A stretch of 64,000 nucleotides of DNA. It comes from Mytilus galloprovincialis. Lineage: Eukaryota; Mollusca; Bivalvia; Mytilida; Mytilidae. Below are positions 24,346-35,773 of the stretch, one piece after another. The DNA is taken from the NCBI RefSeq assembly GCF_965363235.1, contig NC_134840.1, positions 87,168,916 through 87,232,915 of the forward strand, written 5' to 3'. The notes under the pieces were generated by a model, which was not told the DNA's origin, did no database searches, and worked only from the letters and a program-made list of their open reading frames with translations. Both the position numbers and the translations under genes were made by a program. Every line of letters begins with the position of its first letter. Positions within the stretch are counted from its first letter, which is position 1.

Positions 24346-27300
24346 CTAGAAACGTTATCAATGATTATTCCTTAAGTAGGTGAAATTAAAAACATCTAGA
24401 ATTTTAAATTGATGCAATAAGTCGAAAGATCATAAGTTAAGGAACAAAATAAGTTTTAAATATTGATAGATTATGGAACTCCTTTTTGTGATACTAGTAT
24501 TCTTTTTTTAAATGGTAGGAAAAGTTAGACTCGGTCTAGTACCTTATATTTGCAGTGGTTTTATGTGGGTCTCAAATCGAAAGAAAAAAATCTAGAATCT
24601 GCTTAAACTTTGGCCTTTTATGAGCTATTCAAGTATTATATGAAAGCAAATATGGGTGTTCTGGGGCACAATATTAACACTGTATCGTAGAAAAAAAAAA
24701 TCTGAACCAAATTCTTAAACCTGACCTTAGTACATCCGTAGGTGTCAGTAAAGTAACCTAAACATAGTAAAGGCACTAAATGTTAAAAGTATCTTACAGT
24801 TCCTAATTTTACACTTTTAATGTAAGCTGATATAAGAAGATGTGGTATGAGTGTCAAGTCCAAGTTATACAGGGTAAACCTGTTTTAATAATGATGCCAC
24901 TGCTAATGAAGGATTTTCAAAGATGGATATCACCACCCTAGTAGTCAGTCTTTGCATAAATTATCATTTATATGGTCATAACTATAAATTAACTGTTTAC
25001 AAAACATCGAACTTTTCTAACTACTAAGGATTTTTTACCCTGGGAATAGATTACCTTAGCTGAATATGGCAAAACCTCTTTTTTCGAAACTCAAAGCTCT
25101 TCAACTTTGTACTGCATTCAACTTTGTACTTTATTTTGGTGTTCTTTATTGTTCGTCACTGATAAGTTTTTTAAAGACACTATTAACAAATAAAATTGAG
25201 AAAATTAACAAAACAAGAGTCCGGCGTTTAAAATTTAAGTCATGTTATCTGTAACATGTTTATGATATATATTTGCATTGGAAACTAAAGTCAAATCTGT
25301 AACATGTTTGATAAATGAAAGTGCAGAATATATATTGGTTGATTTACAAAATTAAATAGATATAAGACAACTGCAGATACATTTCATAACTTGACAGTTA
25401 TATCAACATTTAATGTATATAGTTTGACATTTGACTTATTTGACTATACTAACGAATCTGTATAGAGTAAATTCTAGCAAAATGTGACAAGAAAATCACA
25501 AAAATATCAAATTCCCAGAAAACGGAATGTCCATTATTAAATGAAAAAATCAAATCTGAAACATATCAAACCAATGGAAAACAATTGTCATATTCCTGAC
25601 TTGGTTCAGACATTCCCCTATATAGAAAATGGTGGATTCAACATGTTTTTTTTTTAGCTTTCTGAACCTCTCACTTGTATGGCAGTGGCATAAGAATATA
25701 CTATTATATTTGACAACAATGTGTAAACAAATCAAACGTACATAATAGATAAAAATGTCAAAAAGGGGTATAGCAGTAAACTTTGTATTATAATCGCTAT
25801 AAAAACCAAACTAATTTGTCAACAATTAAAAACAAAATGTCATTAAGACAAAGCACATAAACAAAAATGAAAGTCAAGAATACCAAAAAAATTACCATAA
25901 CAGAAAAACACAATGGCGGGATGTACAAAATACCGAGTTACGCCAAAAGGATATTAATAAAAAAAAATGATCTAAAGAGTAAAGACAAATAAAAGAACAC
26001 TGGAACAAATAAGATGACACACAAAGCCAGTACCTAGAATCAATACTTCAAGACCAGCATGTGTTATTGGATTCTGAATATTTATCAACAAGGTTTTGAT
26101 AACATCCAATGAACTTGTTTTTAAGAAAAAGGACGAGACGTTCTTTGACATTATCCTGGTTCATTAACTTTCGGATACTAGTGACGTTTTACAAAGACTG
26201 AGTAGCAGTTGTAAGCTCGAAATTCCGAATGAGATAGGAAATGTATATCCCATATGCAAATTGGTATCCTGCTACTTAATTGTTGGAACTTTTTCTGTAT
26301 CTTATAATATTGGTAGGAAAGAAAAAAATTTGCTTTTTCGTAATCCTATATCTCTGTAAAACTCACAAAGCAATCCGAAAATAAGGATAATAATGTTGAT
26401 TGATATTACAAAATTCTGGATCTAATATAAAGTATGTATCTGTTTAAGGCAGCACAATACAAAGATTGTTTTCAAGCCCATTAATGAACTTTAAAACTCA
26501 TAAATGAGGAACCAATGAAAGAAAAAATATTTTGGTTTGTTACCCCGATTTTGTTTTTTGTCCATGGATTTATGAGTTTTGAACAGCGGTATACTACTGT
26601 TGCCTTTATGTATCATCCATATGGTTATAACTTATAGTTTCATTAATGCATAATTATTACATAATCAATCATTATGTTATGTGTTGCTATATTGTGATGT
26701 ACACATTTGAATGAAATTAACTGTCATTCATAGCATCCAAACATATTTAAAAGATTGTAGTGTAACACCGTTTGACCTCCAAAGGGTGTCTCATATGTTT
26801 ACCGTTGTATATGATTTACTGTAGACCTTCAATTGGGTATGCAAGCTTATTTCTAAAGAAATCTCCAAATCTAATTTGGTATAAAATTTGCTCTATTGAA
26901 TTTATTGGAACTCTGAGTATTCAAAGAACAACACATACCTACCAAAATCAGACATATTGGGGCATCCATCTGGCAGCTTATTACATTTAAAACTACGTGT
27001 GTCACAATTGAATAAATAAGGATTTTCCTACTTTAACCTCATTTACTTCAATATTGTTCACACATGTACAATGGATACTTGAGAATTTACTCATTAATCA
27101 ATTTGGTTTTGACCAGTAAAAAAGATTCCATCTCAGCAATTCTAAAAATATACAGAAAATGCACATGATGTGCATCAAAATTCATATCTTGCGGGAGAAG
27201 TAATATCGCATTTGACCTTGCTCAAAATCAGTTGCTTCATATGTGGTCAAAACTCCGTCCACCTGGATAAACATGAACTGTGAATGATCTGAGACATTAA

Positions 27301-27448
27301 ATTCCACATTACATTTTATTTTTTTATTTGGTTTATATTCCTTTAGTACATACAACAATTTTTTTTTTTATTTTAACACTACAAAGGGAAGTTTTGATTG
27401 TGTACATAAAGTAATCAGGTGATCAGTCTGGAGGATTCATATTGCACA
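24346..27448. other. intergenic DNA with scattered repeat pieces
   Basis: Holds a minus-strand piece of the GCGCGTTTCGTCTAC family (25020-25135), a CAAATTCCCAGAAAACGGAA repeat piece (25490-25620) and the left edge of the second duplicated block (26385 on). No gene supported. Confidence 0.4.
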
Positions 27449-27574
27449 TCTATACTATTAAACGAGAAGACCTCATTTTGTGTGTCGCTTCTCTTCATTC
27501 CACAATAAATTAATCATCATGCTTCTGTTTCCTATAGGTACTATGCATAGTCGCATTTGTCATCCATTCTTATG

Positions 27575-27717
27575 ACCATGCCAAGAAATTGCCTCCGTTG
27601 AAATTCTGCAAATATCCCATAGAGCAAATTACATGGATGATTAATATTGACCATTTGGTATATGACCGTGTTCTAAGCGACACGTACATGAAGGTAATAA
27701 ATTATTTTCTTGAATGA
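27575..27717 (+). repeat. Helitron internal direct repeat, copy a
   Basis: Shares CCATGCCAAGAAATTGCCTC, AGAGCAAATTACATGGA and AGCGACACGTACATGAAGG with 28759-28899, over about 140 bp with few differences. Confidence 0.85.
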
Positions 27718-28654
27718 AATCAAATCTTTAGCTACTAATGACTGCCGTAGGAGGTCGACCGGAATTTTTAGCGAGGATTTCTTGGCATAGGTAACAATAA
27801 TATGAACCCCTTGCAGAAAGAAAGAAAGAAACAAACAAACAAGCAAACATACACACACACATTAAGCAATCAATCATGTTTCTTAAAGGTAGGGGGAATC
27901 GCTTACAATTGCTTTTTTTTAAGCAATTGATTCATATTGTAAAACGGTGTTTTTAACCATTTGAATGTACCGTTTTTATTTTAAAAAATGTCCCATGGGA
28001 CCTCCTTTTGCCCCCTCCCCCCCTTTTTCCCCCTTATTTGTATTTATCCTCAAATTACAACTGTTGAATGAAGCTGGGTGCTATCTATCCTTTCAACGGA
28101 GAAGAACGACAACTCCGTTTTTTTTTCTCTTTAATATTGTATTTACATAGATCTCTTCTGGAAAAAAATCCACATGCTTGCAAGTTATCTGATATACTCT
28201 GAAACTACAAGTCCAATCGACCTAAAAATTTGCAGTCAGCAGGGCATACATGTATTAAAACTTCACAAAACAACGTGGTGCAGATACCTCCCAAGAATTT
28301 CCGTAGAGAAAAGAAACTGCAATGCCGTAAAAATCGCTCTCTGGGTCCGTTAATCTCAATGAAATCCTACAATAAAATGTCTGCTCCTATATTATATTAA
28401 AATTTGTGTTACAAGCTGCTATTGAGAAATGTACATTGTAAGAAAATAATCAATGATCGTGTTTTAAAGTTACACAGGATAAATTAAGTCCAAAGCATGC
28501 ACTGCTCGTGAACTGTGATCGAAACGTCAATTTCCTACAATGACAAAAGAAATATGCATCGTGTGTATTCCCTCGTTATATACATGTTGTTGTCTATCTA
28601 ACGTCTCCACCTAAAAAGAAAAAAAATATACTAAGTTTTCGCTATTATAAAGCC

Positions 28655-28722
28655 TCGTCGCGTGACGCCACAACCTAGCGCGACTTTTAGCGCGAGACAA
28701 AAGTCGCGCGCGGGACCTGAAA
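28655..28722. repeat. GC-rich palindromic patch in the Helitron
   Basis: GCGCGACTTTTAGCGCG and ACAAAAGTCGCGCGC are inverted copies in an otherwise AT-rich element. The base composition jumps sharply here, suggesting captured or separately inserted DNA. Confidence 0.5.
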
Positions 28723-28758
28723 TAAAATAAAAACTTTCCTAACTAAATATAAAACTTA

Positions 28759-28899
28759 ACCATGCCAAGAAATTGCCTCCGTTGAAATTCTCGAATATCC
28801 GATAGAGCAAATTACATGGAAGATTAATATTGACCATTTGGTATATGGCCGTGTTCTAAGCGACACGTACATGAAGGTAATAAACTATTTTCTTGAATG
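28759..28899 (+). repeat. Helitron internal direct repeat, copy b
   Basis: Second copy of the segment at 27575-27717, about 1.18 kb downstream in the same orientation. Confidence 0.85.
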
Positions 28900-29449
28900 G
28901 GAGAAAAACGAAAATAAAGGCGTCCCAATATTGATTCCGTCACCAAACCGACTGTTATGTCAGACATGACTACCGGTTTTAACATTGAGAACCAATCGTA
29001 TGATAGATAACAAAACAAATGATAAATAAATAAGCTAATCAGGGCGTTGACCATATCATGGTTTTTAGATCGCAAGAACCACTACAACTATACCTCGGTT
29101 TTAACTTACACATAATTTTCATAAGTACTCGGACGGTGACAGGACAAATATTTTCGCGTTTATCTGCATGTATATACTATGATTAATATACTACTATAAT
29201 GAATAAAGACTCTATATGATATAGCAGTGATCGCCATGGAGAAGACACTTTATACAATTAATAGAAAATTAAATACACTTTAATATTTTTAATATAGATA
29301 CGTATGTGCTTAGTATACAGAAACGCGAAAATAATGGAATATAACAGAAAACAAAATAATAACGGACTTTGAAAAAAAGAGAAGGCTTAAAATTACTGTC
29401 CTGTCTCCATGTATCTATATGACTTAAATGGCCCCCGATTTCGCTATTA

Positions 29450-29843
29450 AGGATGTTCGCTCCTCTTGTTTTTGAATTTTTGCCAGATATTCGGAATCCT
29501 CTGGTTTTATCAATGTAGTGCCATTAAAAAAAAATTCCCCGCTAACCTCTATTTTTCTTTTCATAATTTTATTACTTATAGTTTAAACAGCCATATTTGA
29601 TAATCTAATAAAATCCTTATTATTTTTTTCATTCTTTTTTAAAGAAAAAGGGTTCCAATGTTAAATGTAAGAACAGTCTAGAGAGAAGTATTTCCCGCCA
29701 AATTTTCGATGGTTTATATCTCAAAAACAAGCCCACGGACCCTTCATTTTTTTCTGCTTTTTTAGTTCCTTTATTTACATACTATCAATTTATAACAGTC
29801 TTTTAAAAAGCTTGTTATTTTGAAACAGAGTAGCGAACATCCT
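29450..29843. mobile_element. small TIR element (MITE-like) within the Helitron
   Basis: Terminal inverted repeats AGGATGTTCGCT (29450-29461) and AGCGAACATCCT (29832-29843), 394 bp, no coding sequence. It interrupts Helitron 3'-end-like sequence (CCCCGATTTCGC at 29433-29444), so it arrived later. Confidence 0.75.
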
Positions 29844-30184
29844 AAAACAAAAATTATTGCGTTGATAAAGACTCTCCATATAATATAGCGGTGATCGCCT
29901 AGGAGAAGAATTTGATAGTTAATAGCAAATACACTTTATTTATAGTATACGTATGTTCATGCATCTAGTATACAGAAACGCGAAAATAATAGAATTTAAC
30001 GGAGAATAAATAACGGACTTTGGAAACAAGGGAGATGGCTTAAACTGTTTCCAAGTACATATGCATTTTGATACCTTTTCTGAAATTCTCCAGATATGAA
30101 ATCTTTTACAAAATATCTCCCTACAACATCTTACATACTTTCAACCAAGCTCTATATGCCCGCGATTTCGCGGGTGTGTTCTAG

Positions 30185-31329
30185 TTTTATCTAATTGTAA
30201 CTGCATACAAAGAAAATTGGTGTTTTATATAAACTAAAAATATGATAATTTAGTATTTTGAAAAAAAATATTTAATGTAATAAAAGAAATCAACTTCAAA
30301 CATTTATAAAATTTACTAAATAAAATGATATTAGAATCATCATGAAAACATCAGCAAAATTAACTGTTGTACAATTTTATCTGTTTGAATCTTGTACATT
30401 TATATTTTGATTTCCCATATAACAGTTTGTTTCTTAAAACAAAAACAACTCAAATGAAATTTTAATAAAATGGTGTATTGTGCTATACTTATTATAATCA
30501 ATAAATTACGGGAAAATAGAATAAATAGTGTATACTGGAGATATTGTTAAATCTGGTGACAAACGGAAAACTCATTTAAAATATTACCCAAAAAATCTAA
30601 AAATGAGTAATATATTTTTGAATACAGTTATTACAAAATTCTAGATCTATTAAAGAGTTGCATCTGTTTAGATATAGAAACATATTTTGCATGTTACACA
30701 GTGAAATAAAAATTGGAATTCCGTGGATATATTAAAAAAAAAAGTTTATGTAATGGAATATATAAATAAAATATTTCAATTAATTCATAGAATTCATTGA
30801 ATTTGGATAATAGTTTTTAATATATCGATTAGTGCACTGGAAATTCAGAATGGATATCAAATTAAAGTGCAAATAAAAAATAAATAATTATTCATTCATA
30901 ATTATTATTTTGAGATTTGACAACAATAAAATCCCTCTGGATAATGATCATGCAAATATGTAATGAGCAACTTTTATTGAAGTAATGTATACGTGTGTTC
31001 TGTTATGTTTAAACATTTATTTGTTCTGGAAATTTACAAGTTTATCAATATTTGCAAATGATATCAAATATTAAGATTATATAAAAGCAATAAAGAAACA
31101 AAACAAACCGAAAAGAAATACCAAATAAGTTGAAGAATTAAATACCAAGAAGAAAAACCTTTATTTTTTTTTCTGAATTGCTCATTCCTAAAAATATGAA
31201 ATTGGAGTAATATCAAAATTTAAGTCTAAATATAGTGCTTATTTGGCCACTTGCTTCGAGGAATATTTCTTTTTCATACAAAAACACTGTAAATTTGTTT
31301 TATGATTCTTAAATGAAACAGGGAAATCT
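30185..31329. repeat. second duplicated block, copy 2 (first part)
   Basis: 30520-30700 matches 8455-8600, and 30745-31320 matches 13380-13990. AT-rich, no gene signal. The homology resumes after the insertion at 34570-34745. Confidence 0.6.
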
Positions 31330-31419
31330 ACCTTCCAATTGTCTTAACTAAATTCCTCGAGTGTGACCTATCGAATTAGACCTGGTTTGTACTAATTTGA
31401 GAAGCAGGATCTACTTACC

Positions 31420-31589
31420 CTTTCAGAGCAACTAATATCACTACCAGTTTGTGATGACGTACGTGTTGCCCAGTCTTTATTTTTCTATGTTGTATTGATT
31501 GTGCTGTTGTTTTTCTGAATTTTTTGGGGTATTTTTTACCCGTGACATTGTCATTTTATTTTCGACTTATGAGTTTGAATGTCCCTTTT
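31420..31589 (+). repeat. mussel interspersed repeat interrupted by the CAACGTTG element
   Basis: GACTTATGAGTTTGA family; it runs up to GAATGTCCCTTTT, and its continuation TTCGTCTCTCATTT resumes at 34540. The family normally reads straight through here, which dates the insertion as later than this repeat. Confidence 0.6.
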
Positions 31590-32983
31590 GTATCCCAGTG
31601 GGCACTCAACGTTGTGACAACGTTGAAATTTGGTTGAAATATGGTCGTGACGTTGATCGACCTAAATTCAACGTTGATCTAACGTCATGGTATTCAACGT
31701 TGAATTCACAACGTTGTTTCAACGTTGAATTTACGTCGTTAAAATCAACGTTTAAACAACAACGTTAATTCAACGTTGGGTTAACGTCAGTCAATCGAGA
31801 CAGAAAAATCTTATTGTCAAAATTGAAGGGTACAGATATATTGGATGAGCAGATCGAACAAGGAGCAGTGCTGCAGTATTATAAACGATTGGATAATAAG
31901 TGTCTAATCTAGAATTTATAATACTTATAAGGGGGTCCACTGACTGCCATATGATAAGCGTGAGGGGTTTCCTCCTGTCATGCTTCCATGATCCCTAAAT
32001 AATCAATCATTTTTTCCCACAAAAGAAGGGGGTAGACTTGAATTGCATTGTTTATGCATGGAAAGGAGTTTTGGACAAGAACAAGTGGTCAGGAGACATC
32101 ACAATAACAAATCGGCTTTTTCAAATTAATTTTGTTTTGTGTTTATTTTTTTAAGTATCTTTAAAAAAAATCAATTCTAACCAATTATTAAGAAGATCTA
32201 ATTTTGGTTTATTAATTATCTATATTTTGGGAGATCTCAAAAACCTGTTCATGCTATTTTAATTATATGTATATCTGTATATAGATATGATATATTCTTA
32301 GTTTATATTTTTTAAATCAAATCGATTTTTTTTAATTGCTTTCATTCAATTAAATAAAAAGGTGAAATTATTCGGTATATTTATTTAATTATTTTTACCG
32401 ATTGATATTTAATATATAAACTTAAAATATCATCGATGTACAATGTAATCATAATAGACATAATAATTGAGAAGTTTTTAAATTTTCGCGGTTTTTCAAC
32501 TGGAGTTCCGAATATTTACATTTGGATGCGCACGCAAGCACGCGCACCTCTTTTTAACATCCGTTTAGAAAAATTTGAAAATCATCCTCGAAAAATTATC
32601 GCACCAGACTGATGAACAAATAGTGAACAACTGCGTCTAAGGAATATAAAGAAGATAGAAGACTTTTCTGTATAAACCTCTTGATATAAGCGTAAGTCTA
32701 TTTTACAGTTAAATTAACGAAGAATCATAATATAAACAAACACATTCAAATTATTTATCAGATTATCTGCATGTTTACCTTCATAGAAATTATGAGAAGG
32801 TCTTATCTTACTGAATCTAATTCAGTTTCATTTCAAAACATGATTGCATATATCCTCTAATTAGCAAACTAACATAAAACATATCTAGCCATGCACAGAG
32901 TCAGTAATATCAGAAAAAGGGGGAGGGGTGTCATCGAAAACTAGCCATTCGTTCCAATACAACTCGATATGGTGTGTGACACC

Positions 32984-33018
32984 AGAGACATATAATACAT
33001 ATTGTATTATATGTCTCT
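32984..33018. repeat. perfect 16-bp-arm palindrome
   Basis: AGAGACATATAATACA, a TAT loop and the exact inverted copy. The flanks TGTGTGACACC and TGACACACA extend it imperfectly. Confidence 0.85.
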
Positions 33019-34268
33019 GCTGACACACATAGAAATGGTCTGCTCTTAAACACTATTTTGGTCTTTTAGATTTTTTTGTTAAATACCTCTCATCTTTGAT
33101 AGTTTTATCTGTTTATGAACATTATGGATATTGGCAAACACAGATCTGGTTTAAAGGATTCATGCTTTGTCTTGTTATTGATGCAAGCTGGTACAATTGT
33201 TTCAAATGAACATGTTGTTTTCTATGATTTAAAATAATTGTTTAATAATTGGTAAAATTTGATAACATTTCCGGCTTGTAAAAGTACACAACTTTATTTA
33301 TGTAATTCAAATTTATGTTATTTCTTTTCCATGCTTTCAGATGCTGTTCTAGTCTGCCACAAAGAGACACCAGAATCCAAAATATCCGCGCAGTGATCAG
33401 GACATTTGAAGTGTGCCCCACAGAGAGCAGAAGGAGTTTCTAGGCCAGAAGAATAAATCATTAAAACAAAATAAATTTTTCATTTTAAAAACCTCTTTTT
33501 TTTTTTATTTCTATAGTCAATTAAGTGCCAGTAAAAAAAGGCAGTGAAATTTAGAAATAAGTTATTTGGTGCATCTTTTTTTTCTCCGGTTTACTCAATT
33601 GTATCGGGTGTATGGATAATGATTGAATGAGTAAACAGCTTGGTGATGGTATGGTTTGTTCCAAATGCCTTCAAGATGAATAAAAAAAAACATACGGTAT
33701 ACACTCAAAAGTCCAATTTCAGATCAACAAGTATCAATAAAAATGAAAAAAAAGACAATAAAAAAGAAATATCGGCTTACAAAAACTTAAAATGAGAACA
33801 TCTTTTTTTATGGTCCTGCTATGTATTCACATAAAACAAAGGAGGCATTTTGTGTCACTGTGTCAAATTTGCTGCATTTACATAATTTTGTATAAGTTGG
33901 AAAACTTGATCAACCAGAATCAAACCAGTGTGCTGTAGTAAGTTTTTCTTTTTTCCTTTGCTTTGAGAAATTGATGTGCTAGAAAAGTAAGCTTTGTTAA
34001 TATTGATATATTTGATTTCAAATAAAATGTTGATATTGTAACTGTCTCTTCTCTTTGTTTCTGATTGTTATTGTCTACTATTCTCTTTTGGAGTCCGTTG
34101 TTGAGAAAGGAACTGTTGATGGACACTAACTTGAAATAAAACTTGAAAGGGGCTTTTTCATTTCATAATTCAGTTATCTTGTTATTGTATTTGAACACGT
34201 GCCAATAAGGATTAATGTACACCCCAAAACCATCACTTCAACCAACCTACAAATGTCCCAACTACAAC

Positions 34269-34375
34269 ATAACTCGACCTGATTTCAACCTAAACCAGAC
34301 CTGATTTCAACCTAACTCAACCTGATTTCAACCTAAACCCGACCTGATTTCAACGTCACTGGACCCGATTTCAAC
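34269..34375 (+). repeat. tandem repeat GACCTGATTTCAACCTAAAC
   Basis: Five imperfect units of about 21 bp (ACCTGATTTCAACC core), grading into the CAACGTC/CAACGTTG right end of the 31590-34539 element. Confidence 0.7.
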
Positions 34376-34539
34376 ATGTTATCAACGTCAATACAACGTT
34401 GAAACTGCAACGTTGATTCAACGTCAGAATTTCGACGTCATTACAACTTTCAAAACTAACCCAAGTTTCAACGTTGTAACAACGTTGAAGACTGACTTTG
34501 GATCAACGTTGATACAACGTTTTGTGCCTGCTGGGATAC

Positions 34540-35773
34540 TTCGTCTCTCATTTACAATTGATATTAATTAACCCCGAAAAAGCTATCTCAGTCACACTAC
34601 AGCAGTGGTATTTGAACAGGTTATGTGATTGGACAGCAGCAAGGTAGACTCTAAACATACTAGTACGAATAAGAAGATGTGATATGATTGCCAATAAAAC
34701 AACCCCCTGCAGATACCAAATGACGTAGAAGTTTAAAAATGCATGAGTGATTAGCAATTCATAAATTCTTACATTACTTACTGGTCAATTTAAATTTTCC
34801 AATGGTTATATCAATTTTATAATCTTTGTTGAACAATAGGTATATGTCAAGTACAACATTTACAGTACAATATCATCAGTGTGTCGTGAGATCTACTGCA
34901 GCTACCGGAATGTAAGATTGGTCAGACGATTCGTTAAGGTCTTAGCTCGGTATAGATATGCATTAAGTTGTCCAATATTTCTCTTCAGTTATCTCTCATG
35001 GGATTTTACTGCTTTTAGAAAGCTTGTTGCCCAACCAACCGCCCACCTGTTTGACACTCTGAATATTCAATTTTCCTTGGTTTAACCAAATTTTCATCCA
35101 ATACTTTATAAAAGTTCTGTTAACTAAGTATACATCATGTAAGGGCAACTCTTAGGTTATTCAGAATGATTTTCGTTAAATGAACAACAACAATTGTTTC
35201 ACACTACTATATCGCTGCACTACAAGACATTCAAGAGCCATGCATTTATAAAATTCCCGAACTAAATGACAAACAAAAACAACATATATGTGCTCTTCAT
35301 CGAATCTTTGATACATCTTCCTTTATTCTATTTGAATATTTTTCATAAGTAATGCAACAGTAAAAATGAATACATTATTCAATAAATACACAATTCTGAC
35401 TTTAAGTTTACGGAATTTGAGTCACTTTGTTTTCGGTATCAATTGTCAGTAAGTGAAACAACAATCAAAATCTAAAAAGAACATGAATATTTTTTTTTTA
35501 AAGCGCACTGTATTTAAATATAAATTTAATTCCGTTTCAATTTATTTTTACGTCGCTCTTCAAAAGATTAAAAACACGTTAATGATTATTAAAAATTCAT
35601 GTTGTTCCTATTAGGTAAACTTCAATTCTATTTCAATTGTTTATGTTTTATAAATTACACATATTTGTTTGTGGCGACTTTTTTGTTTAATATGATTTTA
35701 TCCCTATGAAATAAAGGGTGGACATCTCACTTTGTTTGATAATATGATTTCTACAGTTTTTATTTAAAGTCAC
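34540..35773. other. intergenic DNA downstream of paralogue 3
   Basis: 34570-34745 matches 14186-14345. 35200-35400 matches the 3' flanks of genes 1 and 2 (CATACAACAT..., CTTCATC.AATCTTT, AGTAATGCAA), so the block duplication extends to this gene. Nothing coding is supported. Confidence 0.45.

Larger units (their letters stand above)
27449..30184 (+). mobile_element. non-autonomous Helitron, 2.74 kb
   Basis: Begins TCTATACTATTAAACGAG and ends with hairpin CCCGCGATTTCGCGGG (30159-30174), then TGTGTT and CTAG. It is inserted between A (27448) and T (30185). TC start, 3' hairpin, CTRR end and A/T target are the textbook Helitron signature. No Rep/helicase frame is present. Inside, a 140-bp segment is duplicated (27575-27717 and 28759-28899) and a 3'-terminal segment recurs (about 29196-29445 and 29866-30120). 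Later insertion: the TIR element at 29450-29843. Confidence 0.88.
31590..34539. mobile_element. 2.95-kb DNA element with CAACGTTG-rich inverted ends
   Basis: Ends GTATCCCAGTGGGCAC and (inverted) GTATCCCAGCAGGCAC are terminal inverted repeats. Both ends then carry many copies of CAACGTTG, AACGTC and variants, in about 200 bp on the left and 170 bp on the right. The interior is AT-rich with no transposase frame; it has a small palindrome (32984-33018) and a tandem repeat (34269-34375). An acceptor-like CTTTCAG at 33344-33350 precedes a 100-bp GC-normal patch of unknown meaning. Probably non-autonomous; superfamily not assigned. Exact ends are uncertain by 2-5 bp because GTATC/GATAC could be target sequence. 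Confidence 0.75.

Noticed and set aside
31590-34539. Virus-like or LTR element
   Set aside because: Ends are inverted, not direct, and no gag, pol or capsid-like frame is visible.
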